From Clusia tigrina (taxonomy: Eukaryota > Arthropoda > Insecta > Diptera > Clusiidae): DNA of 64,000 nucleotides. Positions 1 through 10,554 of this stretch are shown here, in pieces. Each line of letters starts with the position of its first letter. Position 1 is the stretch's first letter. The notes beneath the pieces are model-generated. The model searched no databases. It was given only the letters and a program-made list of their open reading frames with translations, and was not told where the DNA came from. The position numbers were made by a program, and so were the translations under genes. The stretch is taken from contig OV050030.1 of assembly GCA_920105625.2 (NCBI GenBank), positions 32,110,516-32,174,515 of the forward strand. The letters run 5' to 3'.

Positions 1-1720
1 TCCTAACATTTAAGACCATACGTCTTTCTGGTTCATAACTATCAGATAGACAAGGTATTATTATACTATTGCTGAATAGTCTGACATAGCATTTGTAGCA
101 GATTCCTTAGACGCAAGTAACTCATCATAGGAATTGCCTCTGGACCTTATACTTCAAATTAGTCCCTGTTTGCATCGTCATAGCTGATCTAACAATCCAA
201 GAGTCTGCATTCGGTGAGGTGTAGAGACCCTGGATGGATTGTGAAGTCATTTGTGACCTGGTTATCCATAGTCGCTGATATCCCTCACAGCCTGCGTCTC
301 CCTTCCTTCCTTCCGTCGTCCTTATTTATTTCCCTCAACATGTGTCAAGTGCTGACAAAACTGATGACTTGTCATCAAAAGGCACTCCTTAATGAAAATG
401 TGAGGTCTCAGTCAGTTCAATTGAGACTCTGATATGTTTCCTTGTCATGCACGCACCAGTACAGCATGCGTTGCTCAACAAAGATCGCGGGCAATTTACT
501 GCCGGGAAGCATCTGACCGGCTTTTCGTCTTAATACACTGGATACGTTGTTCTTATTGTAGTGATAGTTTCAGGCGGTTTTGAGGTTGTTGTCGTTGTTT
601 ATAATTTATTTTCAGCTTTCAAATACAATTCCATCCGATGTTCTAATTTAATTTACTTTTTTCATTCAGTTTTATTATATTTTAACATTTTTTGCTTGTT
701 CATGACGCATGCAGCAAATGTTAATGCCGCATGCTGTCATTGCTGGTTGCAACTTATGCCAGCGGAGATCTCTGCGTATGCACTCTACTCACTCAAACGG
801 ATTTGCGTGCTTATTTGCTTCCGTGGTTGAGCCGCTTGCCTGCTGCCTCGTGCCTGGCACCCTCTTTCTTTCCTCCTTCCCCTACTTCCTTTCTACAATT
901 CACGGTTTCACTCTTCCACCCGCAACCCAAGGGCAAATGTACCGTTGACAAGGGGCTGCCTGGCCTCTGCCGCACTTAAATGCGAAATGCACACCGACAA
1001 CCTCACCGCTCTTTTCGCCGCTAATTAGCATTTCTGTTCCGCTGTGCAACATTGCAAAATTTCTTTGAAAAATGTTGATGGCTAAATTACCGCGCTCGAG
1101 TACTCGTAACACTGAAAGGGAATTTCTTTCTCTGTCGCTGCATGCATTTCGCGCTGCACTTGTGGCGAAGGTTGGAGCTAATTGCGTATGTTCTCCATTT
1201 TAATTGCTGACACAGTAATTGTTATTTACATCTGCTAATTTCCTGCTCCTTTTCTTTCAATTTATTAATTAATTTTTGTACTAAGTTGGCGATATTAGCA
1301 GAGCGGGCGATATGGAAATGTGTTCTGTCATACTGCCATGCCCAAAAGCATTATTTGTCTTTTTATAAGAGCCACAGTGGTAAGGAAACCGCACCTCCTG
1401 CCTGTTCATATAACTATTGGAGAGACATGCTATTGTTTTTCTCGAGGTTAAGCACGTTCGCCATTTACAGTTGCTCTCAGCGCGATCAAATCAAAATCAT
1501 TGCTAAGTTTATTTTAAACTCTCAAATAATCATCAGATCAACTGTCATCAATCAATGAATTTTACCCAACTAAAAACACATTTATTCCATTTAAATTTGT
1601 TGTCCTCTATAATCCGATGAAACTCTCCTGAACCCATTTTCACCACTGCAAAGAACAATTTTGATTCTCAACGTTGAAATAGCATTCGAAAATTCCCATT
1701 CCTACTGAAATTCTATGCAG
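1..1720. other. No gene recognised
   Basis: I see no convincing coding region here. The small open frames are short, mutually overlapping and show no recognisable motif. The stretch is AT-rich with runs of T and a CT-rich patch near 296-330 and 850-900. It could hold untranslated or regulatory DNA of a gene outside the window, which cannot be told from sequence alone. Confidence 0.5.
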
Positions 1721-1724
1721 AAAA

Positions 1725-2915
1725 TAAGACGCCAAATCGGTACACGGTTGGCAAACCGCCTGCGTTCTATCTGTGAGGTACGATTTTCATAGCTTTACCG
1801 CGGTGGGTGAGAAGTTATACAGTTTCAATAGTTTTGTACATAAAATATCATGATCAACACAGTCAAACGCTTTAGAATGGCCCAACAGTGTCAAGAAACA
1901 CATTCTGGTCAAGTGCCACCCGAATATCTTCCACTTGCCGCTTTAGAATGGCCCAACAGTGTCAAGAAACACATTCTGGTCAAGTGCCACCCGAATATCT
2001 TCCACTTCATCAATTAGGGCCGTTGTGTAGCTCCGCTTTGGTGTAAAACCAGATTGTTTTTCAGTGATAATCCCATGTCCCGATAAAAATTTCCTCATTT
2101 GTTTAGCCAAAAGTAATTCAAATACTTTAGACAAATATGGCAAAGTAGCAATTGGTCGGTAGTCATTGTCTGACTTTGGTGTGGGCAGCATTTTTACCTA
2201 CCAACCAACATGTTGAACATGTTTATGTCATTATCGCTGTATTAAAAATATGGGTAATGACCGGAAGCAGCCCAGGAAGAAGTGTCTTAACAAACACGGG
2301 ATGAATCTCATCAGTATCACAAGCATTCGACTTTACTCTCAAAAAACACTCCAACACATCCGACTCCTCTACACCACCAAAACCAAACATACACTCAGAA
2401 CTACTAGAATACAAGAATCTAAATAACTATTCCCATGCACTGGTTCCCATGCACAGAATCAATATTTGGAAGTGCACCGCTCTTCCCCAATTCAATGCCC
2501 CGAATATGTCTCCACGTCTGATTGCTACTTACAGCATTAGCGAATTTACCCTCATAATATTTACATTTAGCAATCCAAACCTCCTTTATGACTTGTCTTC
2601 TAAAGTATGTTTCGTGAAAAAGAGACATCTTGTACCGTTTCCATCGTTTAAATGCTGCGTCACATAATTCTATTTATGTCTTTATTTTATTGTTAAACCA
2701 AGGTCACACTCCATGGCGTATACGGCGCACTTTTTCGGGACAAATTCATGGAAAAGTTGCTTAATGTTAGAATGCAGGTACTCCAATTTGTCATTTATTG
2801 AGGTCATCAAAAGGATTGCATCCCAATCAAAACTGTCGAGCTTAGTACATAAATGTTGGTAGTCAATATTATTGAAGTCACGATAACTTATAATATTTGG
2901 TGCATGGGGCATCTA
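1725..2915 (-). pseudogene. LINE fragment: endonuclease-RT linker and reverse transcriptase N-half (Jockey/CR1-like)
   Basis: Degenerate non-LTR retrotransposon, read right to left. Around 2912-2682 is a linker segment (reads DFNNIDYQ, then KLDSFDWDAI, NIKQLFHEFVPKK) of the kind lying between endonuclease and reverse transcriptase. Near 2628-2419 follows KYYEGKFANAVSSNQTWRHI; near 2414-2223 the start of the RT (DEIHPVFVKTLLP); at 2191-1943 the RT fingers (PTPKSDNDYRPIATLPYLSK, then KQSGFTPKRSYTTALIDEVED), and at about 1870-1740 KAFDCVDHDIL with the first RT aspartate and SYLTDRTQAVCQP. The palm FADD box and everything after it are missing, so the copy is truncated at both ends. Frames are broken several times and a 71-bp tandem duplication interrupts the RT. 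It is a dead copy. The clade is inferred from the RT style only. Confidence 0.8.
1868..2007. repeat. 71-bp tandem duplication inside a LINE
   Basis: The stretch from 1868 to 1936 (starts CGCTTTAGAATGGCCCAACA) recurs at 1939-2007 with a 71-bp offset and appears identical over 69 bp. It duplicates a piece of the RT coding region and puts the frame out, which shows it arose in or after the insertion. Confidence 0.92.
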
Positions 2916-4618
2916 ATAATTTGTGTATACAATTAATTGTGGCATCGGAAATTCTTTCTGTCACATGTGAATCAATATACAAGTTTTCCAATTATACACA
3001 GAAAAATATCACTGAACTGTTATATAAGTTGTTTTTCCAGAAACTTCTCATGCACCCAATATTCGAGTGTTTTTGTCATCACAGAATTCTGAAGAAATGT
3101 CTGTAAAATTCTTGTTTAATTCTACAAATTCCGATCCCACTTTTTATTATTTATTATATTATTACCTTAGAACAACATATGCCCCAATCCAAAAATAATA
3201 GCCCCCAAACCATATACTCCCGTCACATTCTTCATAAAATCTATTTTAGTCGAATTCTACTTGATGCATTCTGCAAGTGGAGCAATGGAGTTATTCAGCA
3301 TACATAGCTCCAAATATTTGTGTCCCCCAGTAAATCAATTTAAACCGTGCCGTAAATAATGCATTCAAATATCGCACAATCGGCACATTCAACTCGAATT
3401 TACAGAACTGTATGAAAAAGAGAGAAAACTACAGAAACACGCACGAAAATAATTTATTGTAGGTATTTTCCATCTAAAACCGAATAAGAAAAATCATAAA
3501 GCAAAAGAAATTCTTATACATGGGCGCGCATTTTGAGAGACTTGTAGAACTATTTACGTGAGCTAATAATAAAATAGAACAATGCCAACGACAAATGGAA
3601 CAAAACGTAGTGCAACGTAACGCAACTCAACTCAACGTTGAAGAGCAAATTCATAGAGGCATGTGGCGGCTGGCGGCAGATTACGGGCCGTGGAGCACGA
3701 ACGCAATGGCAGCAGCAACAAAAACAACAACAACAACAACAACAAAGAGATGAAGATGCCGACACTTAATCGAAGTTAAAAAGGGGAAAACACACGGCTG
3801 GCAGAAAATTATTTCCATTCCTCTTGGTACATCAGTACCCTACATTGATATGATTAATATGATCTGTAGCAGAATTGAGGAAGCCAGAATCTTTCTAATA
3901 TTGAGAGCACTGTTAATTCGGGAGTAGGTGTGATAAGAGGACTGAATGGGTTGTATGACGATGTTGTAAAAATCTTGAATTTAGCCTTAATTTTCTTTGA
4001 ATTGGGGGTAGGATCTTCCTGCCATTTCTAGGAAGAGGTGTTGCTTTAGATGGTCGAGATTAATATTTACAGCCTTAAGAGATGTATCAAATCTAAAAGC
4101 TGAATGGAAACACTAAATGCAAATTATAGTTCTCAAATGGCGCGTCAGAAGTTCGAAAACAGTGCTAGCAGTTCTTTTAAGAGTAGTTCGAGGTAGCTTC
4201 ATTGATGTAACTCTTCAGCATATTCTAAAATAATCGCCACATTCGGAAAGGAAAAGTTCTAAATGCAAGTAAGAATACAAATATGATACAATCGACTCAC
4301 ATAGTCACGGTTCTGTACATGCTACTCTCACCGCAGACGTGCAAACGATCTTTCAATTCTTCAGATGCGGTTTGCCGGCCCGCGTTTACTGGTCTCTCAG
4401 TCGTGGGTTCGAATTCTGCCCGGGCATGGTCAGGAAGTATATCTTTATGTATCCTTTTTTCTCAGGTTGAATATCTTTGCCGCTACTACTCATCTCCCAA
4501 ACTCTTGCGCTTGTAATTAGTTAGTGTGAAATATCTTATAAATAAATAACTAAAATATAGATTATGAGATAATACCATTTAGACCTCTAATTCTTCAATT
4601 ACAGTTGATGCGGTTTGT
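2916..4618. other. No gene recognised; one possible tRNA-like box
   Basis: No coding region is supported. The 71-residue cysteine-rich frame near 3550-3765 (minus) is only the reverse translation of a CAA microsatellite. Near 4361-4440 lies a GC-richer island with GGTTCGAATTC at about 4407-4417, which resembles a tRNA B box and might mark an old SINE or tRNA pseudogene; no clear A box or cloverleaf was found. Confidence 0.45.
3711..3746. repeat. (CAA)n microsatellite
   Basis: Imperfect CAG/CAA then perfect CAA triplets, about eleven units. Such tracts are frequent in fly non-coding DNA. Confidence 0.9.
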
Positions 4619-4631
4619 ATGTGATACCCTT

Positions 4632-4782
4632 AGGTTAGGTAAGGTTAACGTGGCAGCCGGTCTAAGGACCAGCTCACTCAGACCACCATGGGTCCATTGT
4701 GATACCACCACGAAACAACGCACCTCCGATTCACTCGTCGAACCATATCAAAGCCCTAATAAAGCGCAGGATTTGTTTGACC
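4632..4782 (-). mobile_element. 151-bp LINE 3' end with perfect 13-bp target-site duplications
   Basis: A short insertion bounded by the direct repeat ATGTGATACCCTT at 4619-4631 and 4783-4795. Read on the minus strand it ends in TTACCTTACCTAACCT, that is, a (CCTAA)-type tail, and its body (TGGTATCAC, then GGCTGCCACGTTAACC) resembles the 3' untranslated end of the plus-strand LINE at 10.5-11.8 kb and the LINE at 25.3 kb. It is therefore a severely 5'-truncated LINE copy, or less likely a SINE borrowing that LINE tail. No coding content. The perfect duplications suggest a fairly recent insertion. Confidence 0.85.
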
Positions 4783-4795
4783 ATGTGATACCCTT

Positions 4796-6305
4796 GCTTC
4801 CCACTCACCCCTATCTTGTCCACAAATATTTATTATCCACAAATAGTTGAAGGAGGTTGTTTAAGAACAAATTCGCAACAAATTTATTTTCACTTGAAAG
4901 CCAAAATATGTTATTGTATGTTGTTCCAATGGTCTGAACAAACTATCAAATTTGTATTATTATTATTATGTCATGTTTATTAAATGAAATGAATATATTT
5001 ATCGAACTCAATTGAATATACAATTCCAAAAGATAACATCTCTCGTTTAATGTTTTAACATCGAAATCTTTACTACCCTGATTCGGTACATCTTCGTCTG
5101 ATAAATTAATGCTGGTGTACAATGCCTGATAAGTATGTATTTTCCTTTGGCCCAGCATAAAGTTTCCATATAATTTTTTATATTTTCTAATTACAGAAAC
5201 ATGAATTGGCATAAATTGTACTTAAACATAATATATATTTATGAACTGTATAACCTCGCACTTATAAACTCCCTTACTAGATTTCTTCGTTTCTTGGTCA
5301 TTATTCATATATCGTCACTCACTCTACAATTGATGAATAAGATAAAGTGTCTTTATATTTATCTTTGCTCTATTTGAGTGACTTTATTTTAGTCCTAAAA
5401 AACACTTTTTTTTTATATTATATAATAGGTCCTCTAGAGCTGCATAATGATAATTTATATATTTTGCACGATTGGTGTATTTAAGAGTAGAAAATTTCCA
5501 AAGCAACCTCTGAAGAGAGAAGCCACAACTTATTGAAGAAAGTCTTCAGAGGCTGAGACATCATAATGAGAAATTATATAAAGAACCGGAATCTTAAAGT
5601 TGAGAAACGCGATGTCGAACAAAGGGGAAGAAGAAATAGAAATAGAAGAAAACAAAGATTTTTTTCTGTTCTTCTAGTTCTCGTTATCAACCGTTTTCTT
5701 ACCATTACCAGTAGTTTTTGACATAAATGCTCTGATTCGTGAACGCCGCATATCTAAGGAGTTCATTGTGTAATTACGCTATGCTACGAGTGCAAACTAG
5801 AAATGGACCAGCACCAGTATCAATTTGAAGCACCCAATGCCATGTGTGTAGGGTGTAAAAGAGAAGTGCGCAAATTTGCTGCAAAAATTTTCATTAGCAG
5901 CGCTGCAAAATTCCGTAAAGTCACGTTTCGGTTATCAAAAGCACCCGGCAGCAGTGACAAAGGAACATAATGGAAATGAAATGACACCAAAATTTGCGAC
6001 AAAAGTGGAAACAAGTGCTCTAGAATTTTCAAGTTAATAACGAGAGGTAATTTGAAGTTGGTGAAAGGCGTGGAACGGTGTCAACACATGTGAAAAATGC
6101 AAAGGAATCATAAGTTACGCAAGTGAAAAGTTTACACCGACGTGTATATTTAAGTCATTATGGGAATAATGAACTTGGCGCATGTTCTGGTAGCTGTGTC
6201 TTTAGAGAATTGCGTTGCTATCGGAAAAACATCATATTTATTCAAGCCAACATTACAGCGAAACAATATTATTTTTGGGTTGTTGGAGACGTGTTTCTTG
6301 AGAAA
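4796..6305. other. No gene recognised
   Basis: AT-rich; open frames are short and without motif. A purine-rich patch lies at about 5610-5665. Nothing supports a gene or a named repeat. Confidence 0.5.
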
Positions 6306-6307
6306 TA

Positions 6308-7226
6308 TCGGGTTTTTCAATAGGTGCGCTACAAATAAAACAAAACCGGTTTTAGATATCAATGAAATTCTTTATTCCTGTGAAAATACGTTCGATGTCA
6401 TTATGAATGGAACTCGATTTCTTTTGAATGGCCACCACGGGCACGCTTGCAGAAGTCCAGACGCTGAACCCAATTTTCAACGGTTTTCAAGCATAAATCG
6501 GCCGATACTGCTGCAATTTCACGTTCGATATTCGTACGAAGTTCATCAATCGTCGCTGGCTTGTTGGCATAGACCATAGACTTGACGTAGCCCCACAGGA
6601 AATAATCTAACGGCGTCAAATCGCACGACCGAGGCGGCCAATCGACTGGGCCATTTCGTGAAATAACACGTTCACCAAACTTGGTTTGCAGTAAATTGAT
6701 TGTGGCATTCGCTGTGTGGCTTGTGGCGCCGTCCTGTTGGAACCACATGTCCTCCAAGTCCAAAATATCCAATTGGGGCCAAAAATATTCGGTTATCATT
6801 GAACGGTAGCGATTCGCATTCACAGCAATGTGCCGGTCTTGATCATCACGGAAGAAGTACGGCCCAATGACGCCTCCGGCCCATGAACCGCACCAAACCG
6901 TAATTTTTTCGGGATGCAATGATGACTCATGGAGTACGTGTGGATTGCTGTCTAACCAGTAACGCATATTTTGCTTATTGACGAAGCCATTCAGCCAGAA
7001 ATGAGTCTCATCATAAATTGGACGTAGCGCTCTTAAAGTTGAGGCGACTGACTCCGAATTTCGGTAGTAAATTTTAATAATTTCGATTCGTTGTTGGCTC
7101 ATATATCTTTGCACGATGAAATGGCAAATCTTACTGAAGAGAAATGTCAAAAGAGCGGGGAAAAATATGGCGTCGTTTGCTGTCACTATCGATTTACTTT
7201 TGTAGCGTTTCTTTTGAAAAACCCTT
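6308..7226 (-). mobile_element. DD41D mariner-like element, internally deleted, both ends present
   Basis: The ends carry imperfect terminal inverted repeats: left GGGTTTTTCAA then a GCGCTAC block (6309-6333), right the complement of GGGTTTTTCAAAAGAAACGC (ending 7226). Each end is flanked by TA (6306-6307 and 7227-7228), the target duplication of the Tc1/mariner superfamily. At 919 bp the element is shorter than the expected 1.3-1.4 kb because of an internal deletion in the transposase. It belongs to the same group as the copy at 29073-30453, whose ends begin with nearly the same bases. Confidence 0.88.
6401..7102 (-). pseudogene. Mariner (DD41D) transposase, internally deleted
   Basis: 233-residue frame starting at the methionine of MSQQRIEIIKIYYRNSESVA, the usual start of this transposase; an upstream methionine at 7186 falls outside a plausible start. 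The frame runs from the first helix-turn-helix (residues 1-30) straight to DETHFWLNGFVNKQN, so about 110-130 residues, covering the rest of the paired-type DNA-binding domain and the start of the catalytic core, are missing in frame. The catalytic core is otherwise complete: first Asp in DETHFW, second in FQQDGATSH, third in LTPLDYFLWG. I count 41 residues between the second and third Asp, which defines DD41D. The C-terminus ends normally (KRARGGHSKEIEFHS). It cannot bind its ends normally without the lost domain, but it still encodes an open frame. Confidence 0.9.
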
Positions 7227-7228
7227 TA

Positions 7229-7780
7229 TTTGCAAGAAACATTTCTAATTGTTAAATCTGACCGAGGATTTGGTTGATGTATTCAAAAAGTATGTATTCA
7301 AAATTTACTCAGCCTATGTAGTAATACATTCTCTGAAGTCCACATAAAATTGATAGCACGTTTAAAACAATTCCACGAATTTTGTTGATCCACTCATATC
7401 ACAAAAACATGTTAAGGACCTAAAAATCAACACCAAGAACAAATGACTGAATGCAACGGAGAAATCACGTATACAGGAATTTAATATCTGTTAACTTACT
7501 TATGTGGCCTAATCACAGAATCTGTGAAAACAACCCACTATCGTATTACGGCCGAACTTAATAGCGTTCGGCAGGCGCCTCTGCTTTGCGCGCATTCCAG
7601 TCCATTATACTAAAAGTGGTTAGGGTTTTCTCGATTTGGTCCTTCCATCGGAGGCATGGTCGTCCGCTACGTTGCACAGTGGTACGACCCCATACATATT
7701 GAGGAAAAAAATGGAAGAAGTAATCGAAGGATCACATATTTTGGCAAAAATTACTTTTGGCTCGAGATTAAGAAAAATTC
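7229..7780. other. No gene recognised
   Basis: AT-rich DNA with a GC-richer island at about 7545-7695. On the minus strand that island reads like decayed retroelement sequence (DDHASDGRTKSRKP), but it is too short to assign. No gene supported. Confidence 0.4.
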
Positions 7781-8060
7781 CAAAAATGGGCGTGGTCGGT
7801 CAACCTCCCATACAAACTCAACATAGAAAGTGCTACAAAATATTGATATTGAACTGAAATTTTGGTAATTTATATCTGAAGAGATATAGATACTATGCTG
7901 TTAAAATGGGCGTGGTCGGTGAACTTTCACGCTCACTTCCCATATAAACTTAAGTGTGGAAAGTGCTTCAAAATGGGTTTCAATATAGTGATTGAACTGA
8001 ATTTTTTGCTATTTATATCTGATGAGATACAGAAATTGTGTTTTGGAAATGGGCATGGTC
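7781..8060. repeat. Diverged tandem repeat with AAATGGGCGTGGTC core
   Basis: Three diverged copies of a roughly 120-140 bp unit. Each begins with the core AAATGGGCGTGGTCGGT (about 7784, 7904 and, changed to AAATGGGCATGGTC, 8046), followed in the first two by a CCCATA(C/T)AAACT block, an AAAGTGCT(A/T)CAAAAT block and an ATTTATATCTGA(A/T)GAGATA block. Open frames through it are fortuitous. From memory, similar cores are scattered through fly genomes, so it is probably a dispersed non-coding repeat. Confidence 0.8.
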
Positions 8061-8830
8061 TAACAATTATTTCGCCCATTGACATTATCATTGCTTAATA
8101 CCATTTCGAAACATAATTTTTAACCAAAGTTTCGTTCTTTGCAAAAAACGCTCAATTGTTGCAAATGTCATCTAATACCTCTTATGGCATATATTCGTAA
8201 ACATTACAATAATTGTTATTGTTTTACAAAGATGTTTAATCAGGTGTTGCCATTATGATAATTAAAAAGCTTTTACAAATTAACAAAATCCTAAAAATAT
8301 GCCCCAATTTTTTAAATTTTTTTCAATTTTTTTTACTTTTTTTCTCATTTAAATCGAAATAACTCAAAAAAGGGCAAATTTGGGCAAAAATTTCTTTTTT
8401 AGATCGAAAGAAGACCTTTCATTTCTATATAGTTAGAATACGGAGGTAGACGGAGGTAACAAAGTTTTTGTCCATCAAAGAGGAAAAGTTGGTATTTAGG
8501 TAGCTTCCTCTTTGATCGCTTATAATTTCAACAATACTTGATGGATTGATCTCATCCTTTTTTCATTTTGTCGAAAAAGTGCTATATTTTTATATAAAAG
8601 TAACAAAAGAAGCAATCAAAACAAAATTATTAGGAAAAAAGTTTGCTCTAGTTAACAAATATTTTAATCATTTTAGGTGAAAAAACATTTTCTGACTTTC
8701 GATACTTGTATTTAGTATAAAAATGACCATTCTGGAAAGAACTGTAATGAATTGTTCTTATATAAACAATGCTAAATTCAGCTAAATCCATCAAACATAA
8801 GAATAGGGTACTTGAAAAAATGTATTTTTT
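8061..8830. other. No gene recognised; AT-rich
   Basis: Low-complexity A/T runs dominate (notably 8300-8410). Nothing coding or structured was recognised. Confidence 0.5.
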
Positions 8831-8839
8831 CCGCCAAAA

Positions 8840-9590
8840 TACCACTGTGCGTTGTCGTCCAGCGGCTTCCGCTTCGAACACCTTTTTCGCTGGAGCCTCT
8901 TTGTCCATATACGACATGTAAAAGCCAGCGCAGACGTTGTGCAGAGATGAGTCTGACTTTGTCCAATATCAGCGTAGAGCTCTTTGTCCATATGTACGAA
9001 ATGTCCAGCCAGCGCAGACGTTGTACAGAGATGAGTCTGACTATGTCCAATATCAGCGTAGAGGTCGTACAGTTCGTGGTTCTTAGGAATACGGTAGTCG
9101 TCGCCGACACGAATAGGACCGAAGATGCTAAAAAGAATTTACCTCTCGAACATCCCAAGAGCGTCTGCATCAGTCTGCGACGCGACTCATATTTGTGCGC
9201 CATAGAGCACCACAGGTAGGATGAGAGTCTTATCGAGTGTCCGTTTTGTCATTCGAGATAGGGCTCCATTCCACATTTGCTTACTGAGCCCATAGTAACA
9301 CCTATTAGCAAGCATGATTCTTCGTTTAATCTCCAGCCTAACGTCGGGGTGAAGGTATATGAATTCCTTAACAACTTCAAAAGTACAGTTTGGGCAAGCT
9401 TTCTTCTAGCCATATTTTATTGATGAGTTGATGGATGCACCCCATTAGCTGATCGCCGCCGGCCTTGAAAAATTCAGCAGGCAGTCCATCAGCACCAGCT
9501 GCTTTGTTATTCTTTAGTTGCTGAATAGCAACTCGGACCTCATCATGGCTTGATGGTGGAATAGCTACTTTCAGTATTTTGGCTAATTTG
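8840..9590 (-). pseudogene. RTE-like LINE fragment (reverse transcriptase pieces)
   Basis: Read right to left, 9580-9400 gives the RT entry region (SSHDEVRVAIQQLKNNKAAG, ADGLPAEFFKAGGDQL). It then jumps, without the palm, to the post-RT region at about 9365-9190 (VVKEFIYLHPDV, LEIKRRIMLANRCYYGLSKQ, TKRTLDKTLILPVVL) and a C-terminal block (AQRLRWL near 9030 and 8930; KEAPAKKVFEAEAAGRQR near 8900-8860). This order and wording match RTE-type LINEs of insects. The FADD/YADD palm is deleted, frames are broken, and the C-terminal block is duplicated in tandem. Dead copy. The leftward end is unclear. Confidence 0.8.
8897..9063. repeat. 83-bp tandem duplication inside the RTE-like LINE
   Basis: The segment starting CTCTTTGTCCATAT at 8897 repeats at 8980 with an 83-bp offset and only a few differences. 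It copies the AQRLRWL block of the LINE reading frame. The substitutions between copies show it is not brand new. Confidence 0.9.
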
Positions 9591-9899
9591 GTCTGCTCTA
9601 ACAGTGCTTTTGTTACACCAACCACAGCGAAAAGTGCGTTTTTGATTTTGAGAAAAAAGAAACAGGAGCAGCAAAGACCCAAATATGTCAATCTAGGGCA
9701 AAGAGATTGAACAGAGTACAGATCAGTTTGAAGCAAATATTTGTTTATTTCTTTATGTTGATTAGACAGAATATACAAATATTACACCTAATATGAAAGG
9801 AAAAGCGTACGAGCTGCCAAGGACATCGACTAGAATAATCAAGGAATATAAATTAAATTAAATTAATTATATATAATTATAAAGTCTTATGTAATGTAC

Positions 9900-10545
9900 A
9901 ATTAAATAGAAAAGGATATACCGTCAGGTTGTTTACAGAGGATTTAAGATTTTATAAGACCGTGGATTTAAAATGATTTAGCCTGAAACTCTCTAAAAAT
10001 GTGCATTCGCTTAGGATGTTATCCACTGAGACCAGGATGTGACAGAATGGACATGTTGATGTTGGTTCCCTTGTTAGCACATGTTGATGAGTAAGTTCTG
10101 TGTGACCGATCCTGAAACGAGGGCAAAGAGTGGATTAGTTGCGTGGTATATTGCTTGGATAACAGACTTTACTGCGTGGATGGACGAGCATAGTATACCG
10201 ACGATTGAAGTTAACCCATTCTCTTTCCCTTTTCTCATTTATATAAAATATTATTAGTTTGCTGAGATCGTGTTCTTCTTTACTCTAGATTCCAGAGACT
10301 CAACTTGAAAGGTGGGTTTGCGTTGTTGGCAAGTTCATCCCCAGTGATACCAACCAGACCTGGTACCCAGAGCATCGTTTTTTGTGGATAGCCTTGAAGA
10401 TTGCAACAGCTTCAACATTGAACATCGACGAGCAGGGAGGAAGAATTTCACATAATTGCTCCATCGTGCGCAGTGACGACAAAATCCATGTTGGCATTTT
10501 TGGAGCCATCTACTCGTATATGTACAATTGGGTAATTTTTGGATT
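9900..10545 (-). pseudogene. I-type LINE 3' end: RNase H and C-terminal CCHC-like region
   Basis: Minus-strand reading near 10545-10440 gives IVHIRVDGSKNANMDFV, the first aspartate block (TDGS-like) of a LINE RNase H. It is followed near 10380-10310 by VPGLVGITGDELANNA, the degraded last RNase H block. Further on, at about 10130-10000, comes RIGHTELTHQHVLTREPTST and CPFCHILVSVDNILSECTF, the cysteine/histidine motif that closes ORF2 in I-clade LINEs. Several frameshifts and the loss of the middle RNase H show the copy is dead. It lies back to back with the plus-strand LINE that starts at about 10555. Confidence 0.75.
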
Positions 10546-10554
10546 TATATTTAT

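Noticed and set aside
3550..3765. Cysteine-rich minus-strand small protein
   Set aside because: It is the reverse translation of a CAA microsatellite; no signal peptide logic or conserved spacing.
8812..9219. Plus-strand 135-residue frame
   Set aside because: Shadow of the minus-strand RTE-like LINE; duplicated block belongs to the LINE reading.
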